Positions 16,959 through 22,918 of a stretch of 33,383 nt of DNA are shown here, in pieces; position 1 is the first letter of the stretch, and each line of letters begins with the position of its first letter. The stretch lies in assembly GCA_012521335.1 (NCBI GenBank), contig JAAYMM010000040.1:1-33383 (forward strand), in the 5' to 3' direction. Under the pieces are notes generated by a model. The model was not told where the DNA came from, did no database searches, and saw only the letters and a program-made list of their open reading frames with translations. This DNA comes from Bacillota bacterium. Lineage in GTDB: Bacteria > Bacillota > Limnochordia > Darwinibacteriales > Darwinibacteriaceae. Made by a program: the position numbers and the translations under genes.

Positions 16959-16971
16959 GTGCGGGGGAGTC

Positions 16972-16998
16972 GAAGGAGTTCGGACTCCTTCTTCTTTG
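16972..16998 (+). terminator. Intrinsic terminator after the coiled-coil gene
   Basis: GAAGGAGT (16972-16979) pairs with ACTCCTTC (16984-16991) around a TCGG tetraloop, followed by a T-rich tail (TTCTTTG). Confidence 0.85.
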
Positions 16999-17041
16999 TA
17001 GCAGAGGCGCGGTTTCATTCTTGAGGAAAAGGGGTTGCTGG

Positions 17042-17512
17042 ATGGAGGCAAGAAGGCTGGTTCTGACTGCACTCTTGGTGGGACTGGTGGCAGTGGTGAC
17101 CATGACGGTGAGTGTCCCGCTCCCTGGCGTGAAGGGCTATGTGAACATCGGCGATACGGTGGTACTACTCTCGGGCCTTATATTCGGCCCGCTCACCGGC
17201 GCGGCGGCTGGGGGATTTGGTTCGGCGCTGGCCGACATGCTGTTGGGCTATGCCTACTGGGCCCCATGGACACTGATCATTAAGGGCGCAGAGGGTCTGC
17301 TCGCTGGCTGGCTGGCTCTCCGCTGGCACAGGGCAGCAGCAGCCGGCACGGCAGCGGGAGTAATGGTCGTGGGTTACTTCCTGGCCGGCAGCCTGCTCTA
17401 CGGACTGGGCCCGGCACTGGCTTCGCTGCCGGGAGACCTGCTCCAAGGCGCGGTAAGTGCAGCGCTCTGTTTGATCGCGGCTGCCCCGCTGCAGAAATAC
17501 CTGGCATCCTAG
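17042..17512 (+). CDS. ECF transporter S component, vitamin-type, substrate unknown
   Basis: A 156-aa membrane protein with five to six hydrophobic helices, of the ECF S-component superfamily. KGYVNIGDTVVLLSGLIFGP, GGFGSALADMLLGYAYWAPW and TLIIKGAEGLLAG are the family pattern and resemble HmpT/riboflavin-type S components more than FolT. ATG 17042 is chosen over an in-frame TTG at 17021 because AAAAGGGG is spaced 7 bases before it. No energising module is nearby. It lies 78 bases upstream of sigK, with no obvious terminator between. Confidence 0.8.
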   Translation: MEARRLVLTALLVGLVAVVTMTVSVPLPGVKGYVNIGDTVVLLSGLIFGPLTGAAAGGFGSALADMLLGYAYWAPWTLIIKGAEGLLAGWLALRWHRAAAAGTAAGVMVVGYFLAGSLLYGLGPALASLPGDLLQGAVSAALCLIAAAPLQKYLAS

Positions 17513-17524
17513 GGGGCTGAACAG

Positions 17525-17554
17525 GCACACTTCTCCCTTGCAGGTCATAAGATA
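17525..17554 (+). promoter_or_regulatory. Sigma-E/sigma-K-type promoter of sigK
   Basis: GCACACT (17525-17531) and CATAAGAT (17546-17553) are 14 bases apart and match the mother-cell sigma-E pattern (KMATATT / CATACAnT) at 5/7 and 6/8. The -10 region also fits sigma-K exactly (CATAnnnTA at 17546-17554), as expected if sigma-K adds autoregulation. Transcription should start near 17560. Confidence 0.6.
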
Positions 17555-17590
17555 TAAGGCTTGAGCGTTGGGAGAAAGGGGGCACCTGTT

Positions 17591-17938
17591 TTGCTTGCCT
17601 CGTTGGTGAGTGCACTCGGCTCTCTGTTCGCCGAAGGACTAGGGTTCTTAACCGGATTGATTACCAGTGGAAGCGCCTTTCCCAAGCCGCTCCGCCCGGA
17701 GGAAGAAAAGGAGCTGCTCATCAGAAAAGAACAAGGAGACGAAGGTGCCCGCAACATCCTTATTGAGCGGAACCTTCGTCTCGTTGCGCATGTGGTCAAG
17801 AAGTTCGACAACACAGGTGAGGATACAGAAGACCTCATTTCCATCGGCGTGATCGGCTTGATCAAGGCCATCAACACCTTTGACCCAGCCAAGAACACCC
17901 GTCTTGCTACTTATGCCGCCAGGTGCATTGAAAATGAG
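17591..17938 (+). CDS. sigK: Pro-sigma-K, N-terminal part (gene split by the skin-type element)
   Basis: Encodes the first 116 residues of the late mother-cell sigma factor. TTG 17591 is chosen because AAAGGGGG lies 8 bases upstream and it gives the expected hydrophobic pro-sequence ([20 protein letters not shown]...) before AFPKPL, the region removed in the family by SpoIVFB. Residues ~35-116 carry [54 protein letters not shown] and [14 protein letters not shown], which are the N-terminal and region 2 parts of sigma-K. Reading on, the frame enters the element and stops at 18073 after 44 foreign residues, so only an inactive 160-aa protein can be made before excision. It rejoins in frame with 21946-22299 to give a 233-aa pro-protein. 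Confidence 0.93.
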
Positions 17939-17953
17939 AATTCAATGTCAAAC
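17920..17953. other. Left attachment site (within sigK)
   Basis: Centred on GA 17936-17937. It contains a 7-base inverted repeat CATTGAA/TTCAATG (17926-17932 and 17941-17947). The left half (17920-17935) belongs to sigK and the right half (17938-17953) to the element. Confidence 0.75.
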
Positions 17954-20272
17954 GGTTACCCTCAACTCGCCATCTGCCGGCACTGTATGGATCTGATCGA
18001 AAATCCAGACCTCGCAGGCGGTTCCTCCCGTCTGACTGATCACCACTTCTCTGGTGGTTACTTCCACCTTTAGTCTGTGACCCCTAAAAAGCAGCCGGAA
18101 GGAAAAACCCTGCCACTGCCGGGGCAAGAAAGGCCGCAGGCTCAGGTGCTCGTTTTCTACGCGCAGCCCGGCGAAGCCGTACACAATAGCCATCCACGTA
18201 CCGGCCATGCTGGTAATGTGCAGTCCATCATCGGTATCCTTATTGTAGTTGTCCAAATCCAGGCGCGCGGTGCGCAGGTAAAGTTCATACGCCTTGTCGT
18301 GGTATCCGATCTCGGCCGCGATTATGGCATGGACACAGGGCGACAGCGACGATTCATGAACCGTCATGGGTTCATAGAAATCGAAGTTGCGCTTTTTTGT
18401 TTCCAGATCGTAGAGGTGGCCCAGGAAGAAGAGGCCCTGCAGCACATCGGCCTGCTTGATGAAACAGGAGCGGAGAATGCGGTCCCAGGACCAGTTCTGG
18501 TTCAGGGGCAGATCTTCTGGCGCGAGCTGGTCGACGGTGAGCAGCTCCTTATCCATGAACCCATCCTGCTGCTCAAAGACGCCCAGTTCTTCCACCCAGG
18601 GGTAATACATCCTGGCCGAGATATCGGCCCAGTGCTCCAGTTCCGAGGGGCTGAGGCCCAGCTTGGCAGTGAGCTCTTGGTAGGCTTCCTTATTGGTGCT
18701 GCGCAGCCCTTCCAGGACTTCTCGGGTATAGTCCAGGCACCACACCGCGATGCGGTTGGTGTACCAGTTATTGTTCACGTTGTTTTCGTATTCGTTCGGT
18801 CCCGTCACGCCCAGAATCATGTATACGCCCTTTCTGGGCTGGAAAGTCACCCTGCTGGCCCAGAAGCGGCAGATCTCCACTAACACCTCCAGGCCGTAGT
18901 CCACCAGGTACTGGCTATCGCCTGTGTAGCGTACATAGTTGAAGATAGCGTATGCGATGGCTCCATTGCGGTGAATCTCCTCAAAGGTGATTTCCCATTC
19001 GTTGTGGCACTCTTCTCCGTTCATGGTGACCATGGGGTAGAGGGCTCCTTGGAGTCCCAGTTTGCGCGCGTTTTCCTTGGCCTTCTCCAGGTGGTGGTAG
19101 CGGTAGAGCAGCAGATTGCGCGCGATCTCCGGTTCCCTGGTCCCCAGGTAGAAGGGCAGGCAGTAGGCTTCCGTATCCCAGTAGGTACTGCCTCCATATT
19201 TCTCCCCGGTAAACCCCTTGGGGCCTATGTTCAAGCGAGGATCTTCACCTGTGTAGGTCTGGTGCAGGTGGAAGATGTTGAAGCGGATGCCCTGCTGTGC
19301 CAGGGGATCACCGGCGATCACGATGTCGCTTTCCTGCCAGGTCTTCTCCCAAGCCCTGGCGTGCCTGGCCAACAGTTCGTCATAACTGTAGGCAGCGTAT
19401 TTGCGCACCAACTCCACGGCGCGGGCGCTCACCGTTTCATCTGGGTGGTCCCGGTTGGTGGTGACAGCCACTAGCTTTTCCAGGGTGATGGTCTGCCCGG
19501 CGGTAAGCACCAGCTCCACTTCTGCCGCAGCATATCTGGAACGCGCCGTATACCGGGGCTGCAGGCCGTGAGCATCCCTGGCATCCACCACCACTCGGAA
19601 AGCGCTGGCCGCGGCCACCAGGAAGCAGGATTTCTTGGTCTGCATGGTGACCAGTTGATAGTCGGCTGTACTTGCTTCCTCCACCCGCAGCCAGAAGTCT
19701 TCGCCGTAGTTGGCATCTTCGTTGACAACGTTCCCGTCCAGGTAGGGGGTGAGGCTTATTACCGCTCCTTGGCCTGTGGGGTCGCTGTCCAGGGTGATGC
19801 TGTAGCTGATACAGGCCAGCTCGCGGCGGTCTTTACTCACGAAACGCCTGGCCGTGATGGAAAACAAGCGCCCAGCCTCATCGGCCACCTGATAGGAGCG
19901 GACCAACTCTCCCCGGCGCATATCCAACACACGCTGGAAGCGGAGGGGAGGCCAGAGGTTCAGGTCCAGAATCCTGCCGGCCAGCTTGACATCGATACCG
20001 ATGAAGTTCACGGCGTTCAAAACCTTGGCAAAGTACTCCGGATAGCCCACTTTCCACCAGCCCACCACGGTGCGGTCGGGGTAGTAAACGCCGGCAATGT
20101 AGGTTCCCTGCAGGCGGTCGCCGGAGTACATTTCCTCGAAGTTTCCGCGCAGGCCCATGTACCCGTTGCCCAGGCTGGTGATGCTTTCCATGAACCTGTT
20201 GCGGTCAGGATGGAAGCCCTCTTCGACGATACGCCATTCATCAGTTCCCAAAAATACTCTCAGAACGATCAC
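17948..20272 (-). CDS. malP: Glycoside hydrolase family 65 phosphorylase, probably maltose phosphorylase
   Basis: Phosphorolyses an alpha-glucoside disaccharide, most likely maltose, to beta-glucose 1-phosphate and glucose in the cytoplasm. The 774-aa protein shows the GH65 start ([20 protein letters not shown]), [12 protein letters not shown], the motif [17 protein letters not shown] seen in maltose phosphorylases, and [19 protein letters not shown] with general-acid E494 (numbered from GTG 20272). Kojibiose or trehalose phosphorylase is less likely. GTG 20272 overlaps its own ribosome site (GGGGAG, 20277-20272). A CTG at 20263, 8 bases further on, fits that site and the usual N terminus better. 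It lies inside the skin element, antisense to sigK, and has its own promoter and operator. It appears intact. Confidence 0.9.
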   Translation of the reverse strand: MIVLRVFLGTDEWRIVEEGFHPDRNRFMESITSLGNGYMGLRGNFEEMYSGDRLQGTYIAGVYYPDRTVVGWWKVGYPEYFAKVLNAVNFIGIDVKLAGRILDLNLWPPLRFQRVLDMRRGELVRSYQVADEAGRLFSITARRFVSKDRRELACISYSITLDSDPTGQGAVISLTPYLDGNVVNEDANYGEDFWLRVEEASTADYQLVTMQTKKSCFLVAAASAFRVVVDARDAHGLQPRYTARSRYAAAEVELVLTAGQTITLEKLVAVTTNRDHPDETVSARAVELVRKYAAYSYDELLARHARAWEKTWQESDIVIAGDPLAQQGIRFNIFHLHQTYTGEDPRLNIGPKGFTGEKYGGSTYWDTEAYCLPFYLGTREPEIARNLLLYRYHHLEKAKENARKLGLQGALYPMVTMNGEECHNEWEITFEEIHRNGAIAYAIFNYVRYTGDSQYLVDYGLEVLVEICRFWASRVTFQPRKGVYMILGVTGPNEYENNVNNNWYTNRIAVWCLDYTREVLEGLRSTNKEAYQELTAKLGLSPSELEHWADISARMYYPWVEELGVFEQQDGFMDKELLTVDQLAPEDLPLNQNWSWDRILRSCFIKQADVLQGLFFLGHLYDLETKKRNFDFYEPMTVHESSLSPCVHAIIAAEIGYHDKAYELYLRTARLDLDNYNKDTDDGLHITSMAGTWMAIVYGFAGLRVENEHLSLRPFLPRQWQGFSFRLLFRGHRLKVEVTTREVVISQTGGTACEVWIFDQIHTVPADGELRVTV

Positions 20273-20293
20273 TCCCCGCGCTGGCTTTAGCTT

Positions 20294-20322
20294 ATTCTAA
20301 CCTAATTTTCACACCTTGGCAA
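20294..20322 (-). promoter_or_regulatory. Sigma-A promoter of malP
   Basis: On the minus strand TTGCCA (20322-20317) and TAGAAT (20299-20294) are 17 bases apart, each one base from consensus. This gives the phosphorylase a vegetative promoter independent of sporulation. Confidence 0.75.
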
Positions 20323-20331
20323 TCGTTTGCA
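20317..20331 (-). promoter_or_regulatory. cre/LacI-type operator over the malP -35 box
   Basis: TGCAAACGATTGCCA on the minus strand fits the catabolite-responsive pattern TGNAANCGNNNNCA at all fixed positions but the last, and has the GCAA-N4-TTGC symmetry of LacI/MalR-family operators. It overlaps the -35 hexamer, so CcpA or a MalR-like repressor bound here would block malP. Confidence 0.65.
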
Positions 20332-20356
20332 CAGCGGGTTGGGGAAAAAACCAGGG

Positions 20357-21040
20357 TTACAGGTTGATCGGGCCGGGAACGCGTGTATCCAAGACGCGCA
20401 GCAGCTGCTCCAGATCGAAGGAAGCAAAACCAGGAATGACGTGGTGGGCATGCCGCAGTAGATTAGCATCTCCCACGCCGATCACTTTCATCCCTGCCTG
20501 CAGCGCGGCCTCGATTCCGGCTTGGGCATCCTAACACACTACGCAGGTCTGGGGCGGGATATCCAGGACCTTGGCTCCTAAAACGAACACTTCTGGATCT
20601 GGTTTGGCTTTGGAAACCAGGTTACCGTCCACGATGACGTCGAAAAACGGCGTGATCTCCAGACGGTCCAGGATGGTGCGCGCATTCTTGCTCGCGGAAC
20701 CGAGGGCAATCTTCACGTTGTGCTCCTTCAGTTCCCGGAGAAAGGCCAGCACGCCCGGAAGGATCTCAGTCTTGTCCATGTTCAGTATGTACTCCACGTA
20801 CCAGGTGTTCTTTTTGTCTGCTAGCAGTGCCTTTTCTTCCTCGCTCTTTTCGAGACCGCCCACTTCCAGGAGGATTTCCAGCGAACGCATACGGCTGACG
20901 CCTTTGAGCCGCTCGTTGTCTTTTTCTGAGAAGTGGAAACCCAGCTCTTCGGCCAGGCGTTTCCAGGCGAGGTAGTGGTACTTGGCGGTATCCACGATCA
21001 CTCCGTCTAAGTCGAAAATGGCTAGCTGTAAAGTATCCAT
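20357..21040 (-). pseudogene. pgmB: Beta-phosphoglucomutase with an internal amber codon
   Basis: Would convert beta-glucose 1-phosphate from maltose phosphorylase to glucose 6-phosphate. ATG 21040 has AAGGAGG 6 bases upstream. The first 169 codons are a normal HAD-superfamily beta-PGM: FDLDGVIVD (D10, D12), GSASKNARTIL and SKAKPDPEVF. Codon 170 (20533-20531) is TAG, where the family has the glutamate of the metal motif ED; the reading frame then continues unbroken (DAQAGIEAALQAGMKVIGVG) to a TAA at 20359-20357. A one-base change from GAG explains it. TAG is an ordinary stop elsewhere in this window (e.g. 7189, 12443, 26003), so suppression is unlikely. The 169-aa product would lack two metal ligands. 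A sequencing error remains possible. Confidence 0.85.
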
Positions 21041-21063
21041 GCTCAACCTCCTTACCGCCCTAC

Positions 21064-21072
21064 ATTATATCA
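21064..21072 (-). promoter_or_regulatory. Extended -10 promoter of the beta-phosphoglucomutase gene
   Basis: On the minus strand TGATATAAT (21072-21064) is a perfect extended -10 element, 24 bases before ATG 21040. The -35 region is weak. It faces away from the recombinase promoter and overlaps it. Confidence 0.7.
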
Positions 21073-21098
21073 TCGGTGCCGCAGTTGGAACATAGAGA
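21070..21098 (+). promoter_or_regulatory. Possible sigma-E promoter of the recombinase
   Basis: TCATCGG (21070-21076), a 14-base spacer and CATAGAGA (21091-21098) resemble the clear spoIIIA promoter of this window (TCATAAC, 14 bases, CATAGAGT). The distance from the -10 to the translation start (CTG 21119) is also the same. The -35 match is weak (4/7). Confidence 0.45.
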
Positions 21099-21109
21099 TT
21101 TACCGGGAG

Positions 21110-21952
21110 GTGAGGGGGCTGATCGCCATCTATGCCCGTGTGAGCACAGAAGAGCAGGCCAAGCAGGGTTTCAGCATTGCCGCACAGATCCGGGAGTGTA
21201 CCAGGCTGGCGGGGGACGCACAAACCCGTGTTTTCGCCGATGAGGGGGTTTCCGGCGAGACGCTGCAGCGGCCTGCCCTGCAGGAACTGATGCGCAGCAT
21301 CGAGGCGGGGGAGATTGAGGAGGTGATTTGCCTGGATCCAGATCGCTTGTCGCGCAAGCTCCTCCATCAGCTGCTGCTGACTGAGGAATGGGACCGCCGC
21401 GGCGTGCGCCTTTCCTTTGTCAATGGCAGTTATGCCAAAACTCCTGAAGGAAATCTCTTTTATGCTCTGCGCGGCGCTATTTCCGAGTTTGAAAAGGCTA
21501 AGATTAACGAGCGCATGTGCCGAGGCAGGAGAGAAAAGGCCAGACAGGGCAGGGTGCTGCGGGATTTTCAGATCTACGGCTACGACTTCGAACCCCGCAC
21601 TGAGCAGCTGATCGTCAATGAACGGGAGGCCGCTGTGGTCAGGCAGATCTATGCCTGGTTTCTCCAACCTCCGCCGGGGATCAAGGGTCTGGCCGGCATT
21701 GCCCGGGCCTTAACCCAAGCCCAGGTGCCCACCAAAAGGGGGGCCGCCCGGTGGCACCGGCAGGTGGTGCGGCAGATCCTTCGCAATCGCACTTATATCG
21801 GGGAGTTCTATCAGAACAAATGGGATACCACAACGGGAAGAGTCCGCCTCAGGCCCCGGGAAGAGTGGATTCTCATCCCCTGCCCGGCAATAATCTCTCC
21901 AGAACTGTTCGCCGAGGTGCAGCGCCGATTGTCAGTGAACTCGAGATCTTGA
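21110..21952 (+). CDS. spoIVCA: SpoIVCA-like serine recombinase lacking the zinc-ribbon/coiled-coil part
   Basis: Site-specific recombinase expected to excise the element and rebuild sigK in the mother cell. Residues 1-~145 are the resolvase catalytic domain: IAIYARVSTEEQA with nucleophile S12, ICLDPDRLSRKLLHQL, and AISEFEKAKINER at the start of the E helix. Residues ~155-265 are the recombinase DNA-binding domain (KRGAARWHRQVVRQILRNRTY). It stops at 280 aa, whereas SpoIVCA-type enzymes have ~500; the zinc ribbon and coiled coil are absent. The last codons and the TGA come from sigK. GTG 21110 touches its own ribosome site GGGAGGTGA (21105-21113). CTG 21119 would have correct spacing and give the usual MIAIY-type start. 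Confidence 0.9.
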   Translation: MRGLIAIYARVSTEEQAKQGFSIAAQIRECTRLAGDAQTRVFADEGVSGETLQRPALQELMRSIEAGEIEEVICLDPDRLSRKLLHQLLLTEEWDRRGVRLSFVNGSYAKTPEGNLFYALRGAISEFEKAKINERMCRGRREKARQGRVLRDFQIYGYDFEPRTEQLIVNEREAAVVRQIYAWFLQPPPGIKGLAGIARALTQAQVPTKRGAARWHRQVVRQILRNRTYIGEFYQNKWDTTTGRVRLRPREEWILIPCPAIISPELFAEVQRRLSVNSRS

Positions 21953-21960
21953 TGCACCTG
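21927..21960. other. Right attachment site (recombinase 3' end / sigK)
   Basis: Centred on GA 21943-21944. The left half (21927-21942) is the end of the element and also codes for the recombinase C terminus. The right half (21945-21960) is sigK. Joined to the left sigK half, it forms a site with perfect 9-base arms CAGGTGCAT/ATGCACCTG, symmetric about the GA (7 bases on each side). The two element halves joined form a 16-base inverted repeat with 12 matches about the same GA. Confidence 0.75.
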
Positions 21961-22299
21961 CGCACCACCAGGCGGGTCCGCCAGGAAATCAAGCTATATG
22001 ACCCCATTGGGGCAGATCGGGAAGGGAACGAAATCAGCCTCATGGATATACTCAGTTCAGACCAGGATGAGGTGCTGGACACTGTGGTGCTGAACATCGA
22101 CCGGGACCGTTTGGCAGAGCACTTTCACTGCCTCTCGCCGCGGGAGCGCACGGTCCTAGAGCTGCGCTTTGGCCTGGGGCAGCAGGAAAAGCTGACTCAA
22201 CGCCAGATCGGTAGGAAGCTGGGCATTTCCAGGTCGTATGTCTCCCGAATTGAAAAGCGGGCGCTGGGCAAACTACTTCAGGCAATGGGCTCCTCCTAA
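21946..22299 (+). CDS. sigK: Sigma-K, C-terminal part
   Basis: The last 117 residues of sigma-K, without a start of its own; it becomes expressed only after excision joins it to 17591-17938. It begins ILMHLRTTRRVRQEI (end of region 2 to region 3), followed by YDPIGADREGNEISLMD and region 4 with the helix-turn-helix QRQIGRKLGISRSYVSRIEKR, which is close to sigma-K of Bacillus. The open frame reaches upstream to 21751 through the recombinase gene, but that part is a shadow. The stop codon lies in the loop of the terminator hairpin. Confidence 0.93.
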   Translation: MLMHLRTTRRVRQEIKLYDPIGADREGNEISLMDILSSDQDEVLDTVVLNIDRDRLAEHFHCLSPRERTVLELRFGLGQQEKLTQRQIGRKLGISRSYVSRIEKRALGKLLQAMGSS

Positions 22300-22319
22300 G
22301 CAGAGCCCATTGCCTATTT
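22280..22319 (+). terminator. Strong terminator overlapping the end of sigK
   Basis: A 13-base-pair stem of AGGCAATGGGCTC (22280-22292) and GAGCCCATTGCCT (22303-22315) with a 10-base loop holding the sigK stop codon, followed by ATTTTCT. Confidence 0.9.
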
Positions 22320-22337
22320 TCTCCACTGCTGGGATTA

Positions 22338-22346
22338 TGGTATAAT
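22338..22346 (+). promoter_or_regulatory. Extended -10 promoter of yqeG-yqeH
   Basis: TGGTATAAT is a perfect TGnTATAAT element about 35 bases before ATG 22381. No clear -35 box is seen. Confidence 0.7.
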
Positions 22347-22380
22347 AAATGGACATCATGTGAAGTGGAGCTGCACCTGG

Positions 22381-22917
22381 ATGAAGTTACTCGTTCCCGA
22401 TGCAATCGTACCTGGAGTAAAGGACATAGATCTGGCTGATCTGCGCCAAAGGGGAATAGCCGGTCTGTTGGTTGATATTGACAACACTCTCGTCCCCTGG
22501 GGCAATCCCCAGATGGATCAGGCCCTGGCCCGGTGGATCGAGCAGGCCAAAGCGGAGGGGTTTAAAGTCTGTTTGGTCTCTAATGCTCTGCCCGAGCGGG
22601 CCCAGAGCTTTGCTGACCTCTTGGGCATCCCTGCAGTGGGCCGGGCTATGAAACCTTTAAGCCGGGCCTTCCGCCGCGGCCTGGTGCAATTGCAGCTGCC
22701 GCCTGGACAAGTTGCCGTGGTGGGCGATCAGCTGTTTACAGATGTGTTCGGAGCTAAGCGGCTCGGATTGTATGCCATCCTGGTCAACCCGCTCAGCACG
22801 GTGGAGCTGGGCTTTACGAAGATCATGCGCAAGCTGGAGCGGAAAATGCTGCGTCGGCTAGCGCGGCGGGGGCTTGTTGACGCGGCTGCTATTAGATCAC
22901 GGCTGGGGAGAGACTAA
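22381..22917 (+). CDS. yqeG: YqeG-family HAD phosphatase
   Basis: A 178-aa HAD-IIIA enzyme of the YqeG family, usually found next to yqeH in Bacillota. It has the nucleophile motif VDIDNTLVPWG, the second motif CLVSNALPERAQS and the C-terminal acidic motif VVGDQLFTDVFGAKRLG. ATG 22381 gives the family N terminus (KLLVPDAIVPGV), with GGAG 10 bases before it; an in-frame GTG at 22360 is less likely. The physiological substrate is not settled for the family. It is followed by yqeH after one base. Confidence 0.93.
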   Translation: MKLLVPDAIVPGVKDIDLADLRQRGIAGLLVDIDNTLVPWGNPQMDQALARWIEQAKAEGFKVCLVSNALPERAQSFADLLGIPAVGRAMKPLSRAFRRGLVQLQLPPGQVAVVGDQLFTDVFGAKRLGLYAILVNPLSTVELGFTKIMRKLERKMLRRLARRGLVDAAAIRSRLGRD

Positions 22918-22918
22918 T

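Larger units (their letters stand above)
17936..21942 (+). mobile_element. Skin-type sigK intervening element, about 4.0 kb
   Basis: The DNA between the two sigK parts is bounded by the dinucleotide GA (17936-17937 and 21943-21944) inside a shared GAGA. Removing 4007 bp restores an intact sigK. It carries, in order, malP (-), a broken beta-phosphoglucomutase gene (-) and a SpoIVCA-like recombinase (+), with almost no spare sequence. malP ends 11 bases from the left crossover, and the recombinase frame crosses the right one. Known skin elements (B. subtilis, C. difficile) are prophage-sized at roughly 15-50 kb. This one has no phage genes. Confidence 0.9.

Noticed and set aside
20531-20533. 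Pyrrolysine or selenocysteine at the amber codon
   Set aside because: TAG ends many ordinary genes here, TAG does not encode selenocysteine, and the enzyme family has Glu at this place.
17936-21942. Assembly chimera as the explanation for split sigK
   Set aside because: The ends coincide with the known skin insertion point, carry symmetric sites and contain a SpoIVCA-like recombinase. Chance misjoining is very unlikely.
21751-21945. Upstream part of the sigK C-terminal frame as an independent gene start
   Set aside because: It runs in another frame through the conserved recombinase gene and has no start with a ribosome site. The sigma-K similarity begins exactly at the attachment site.
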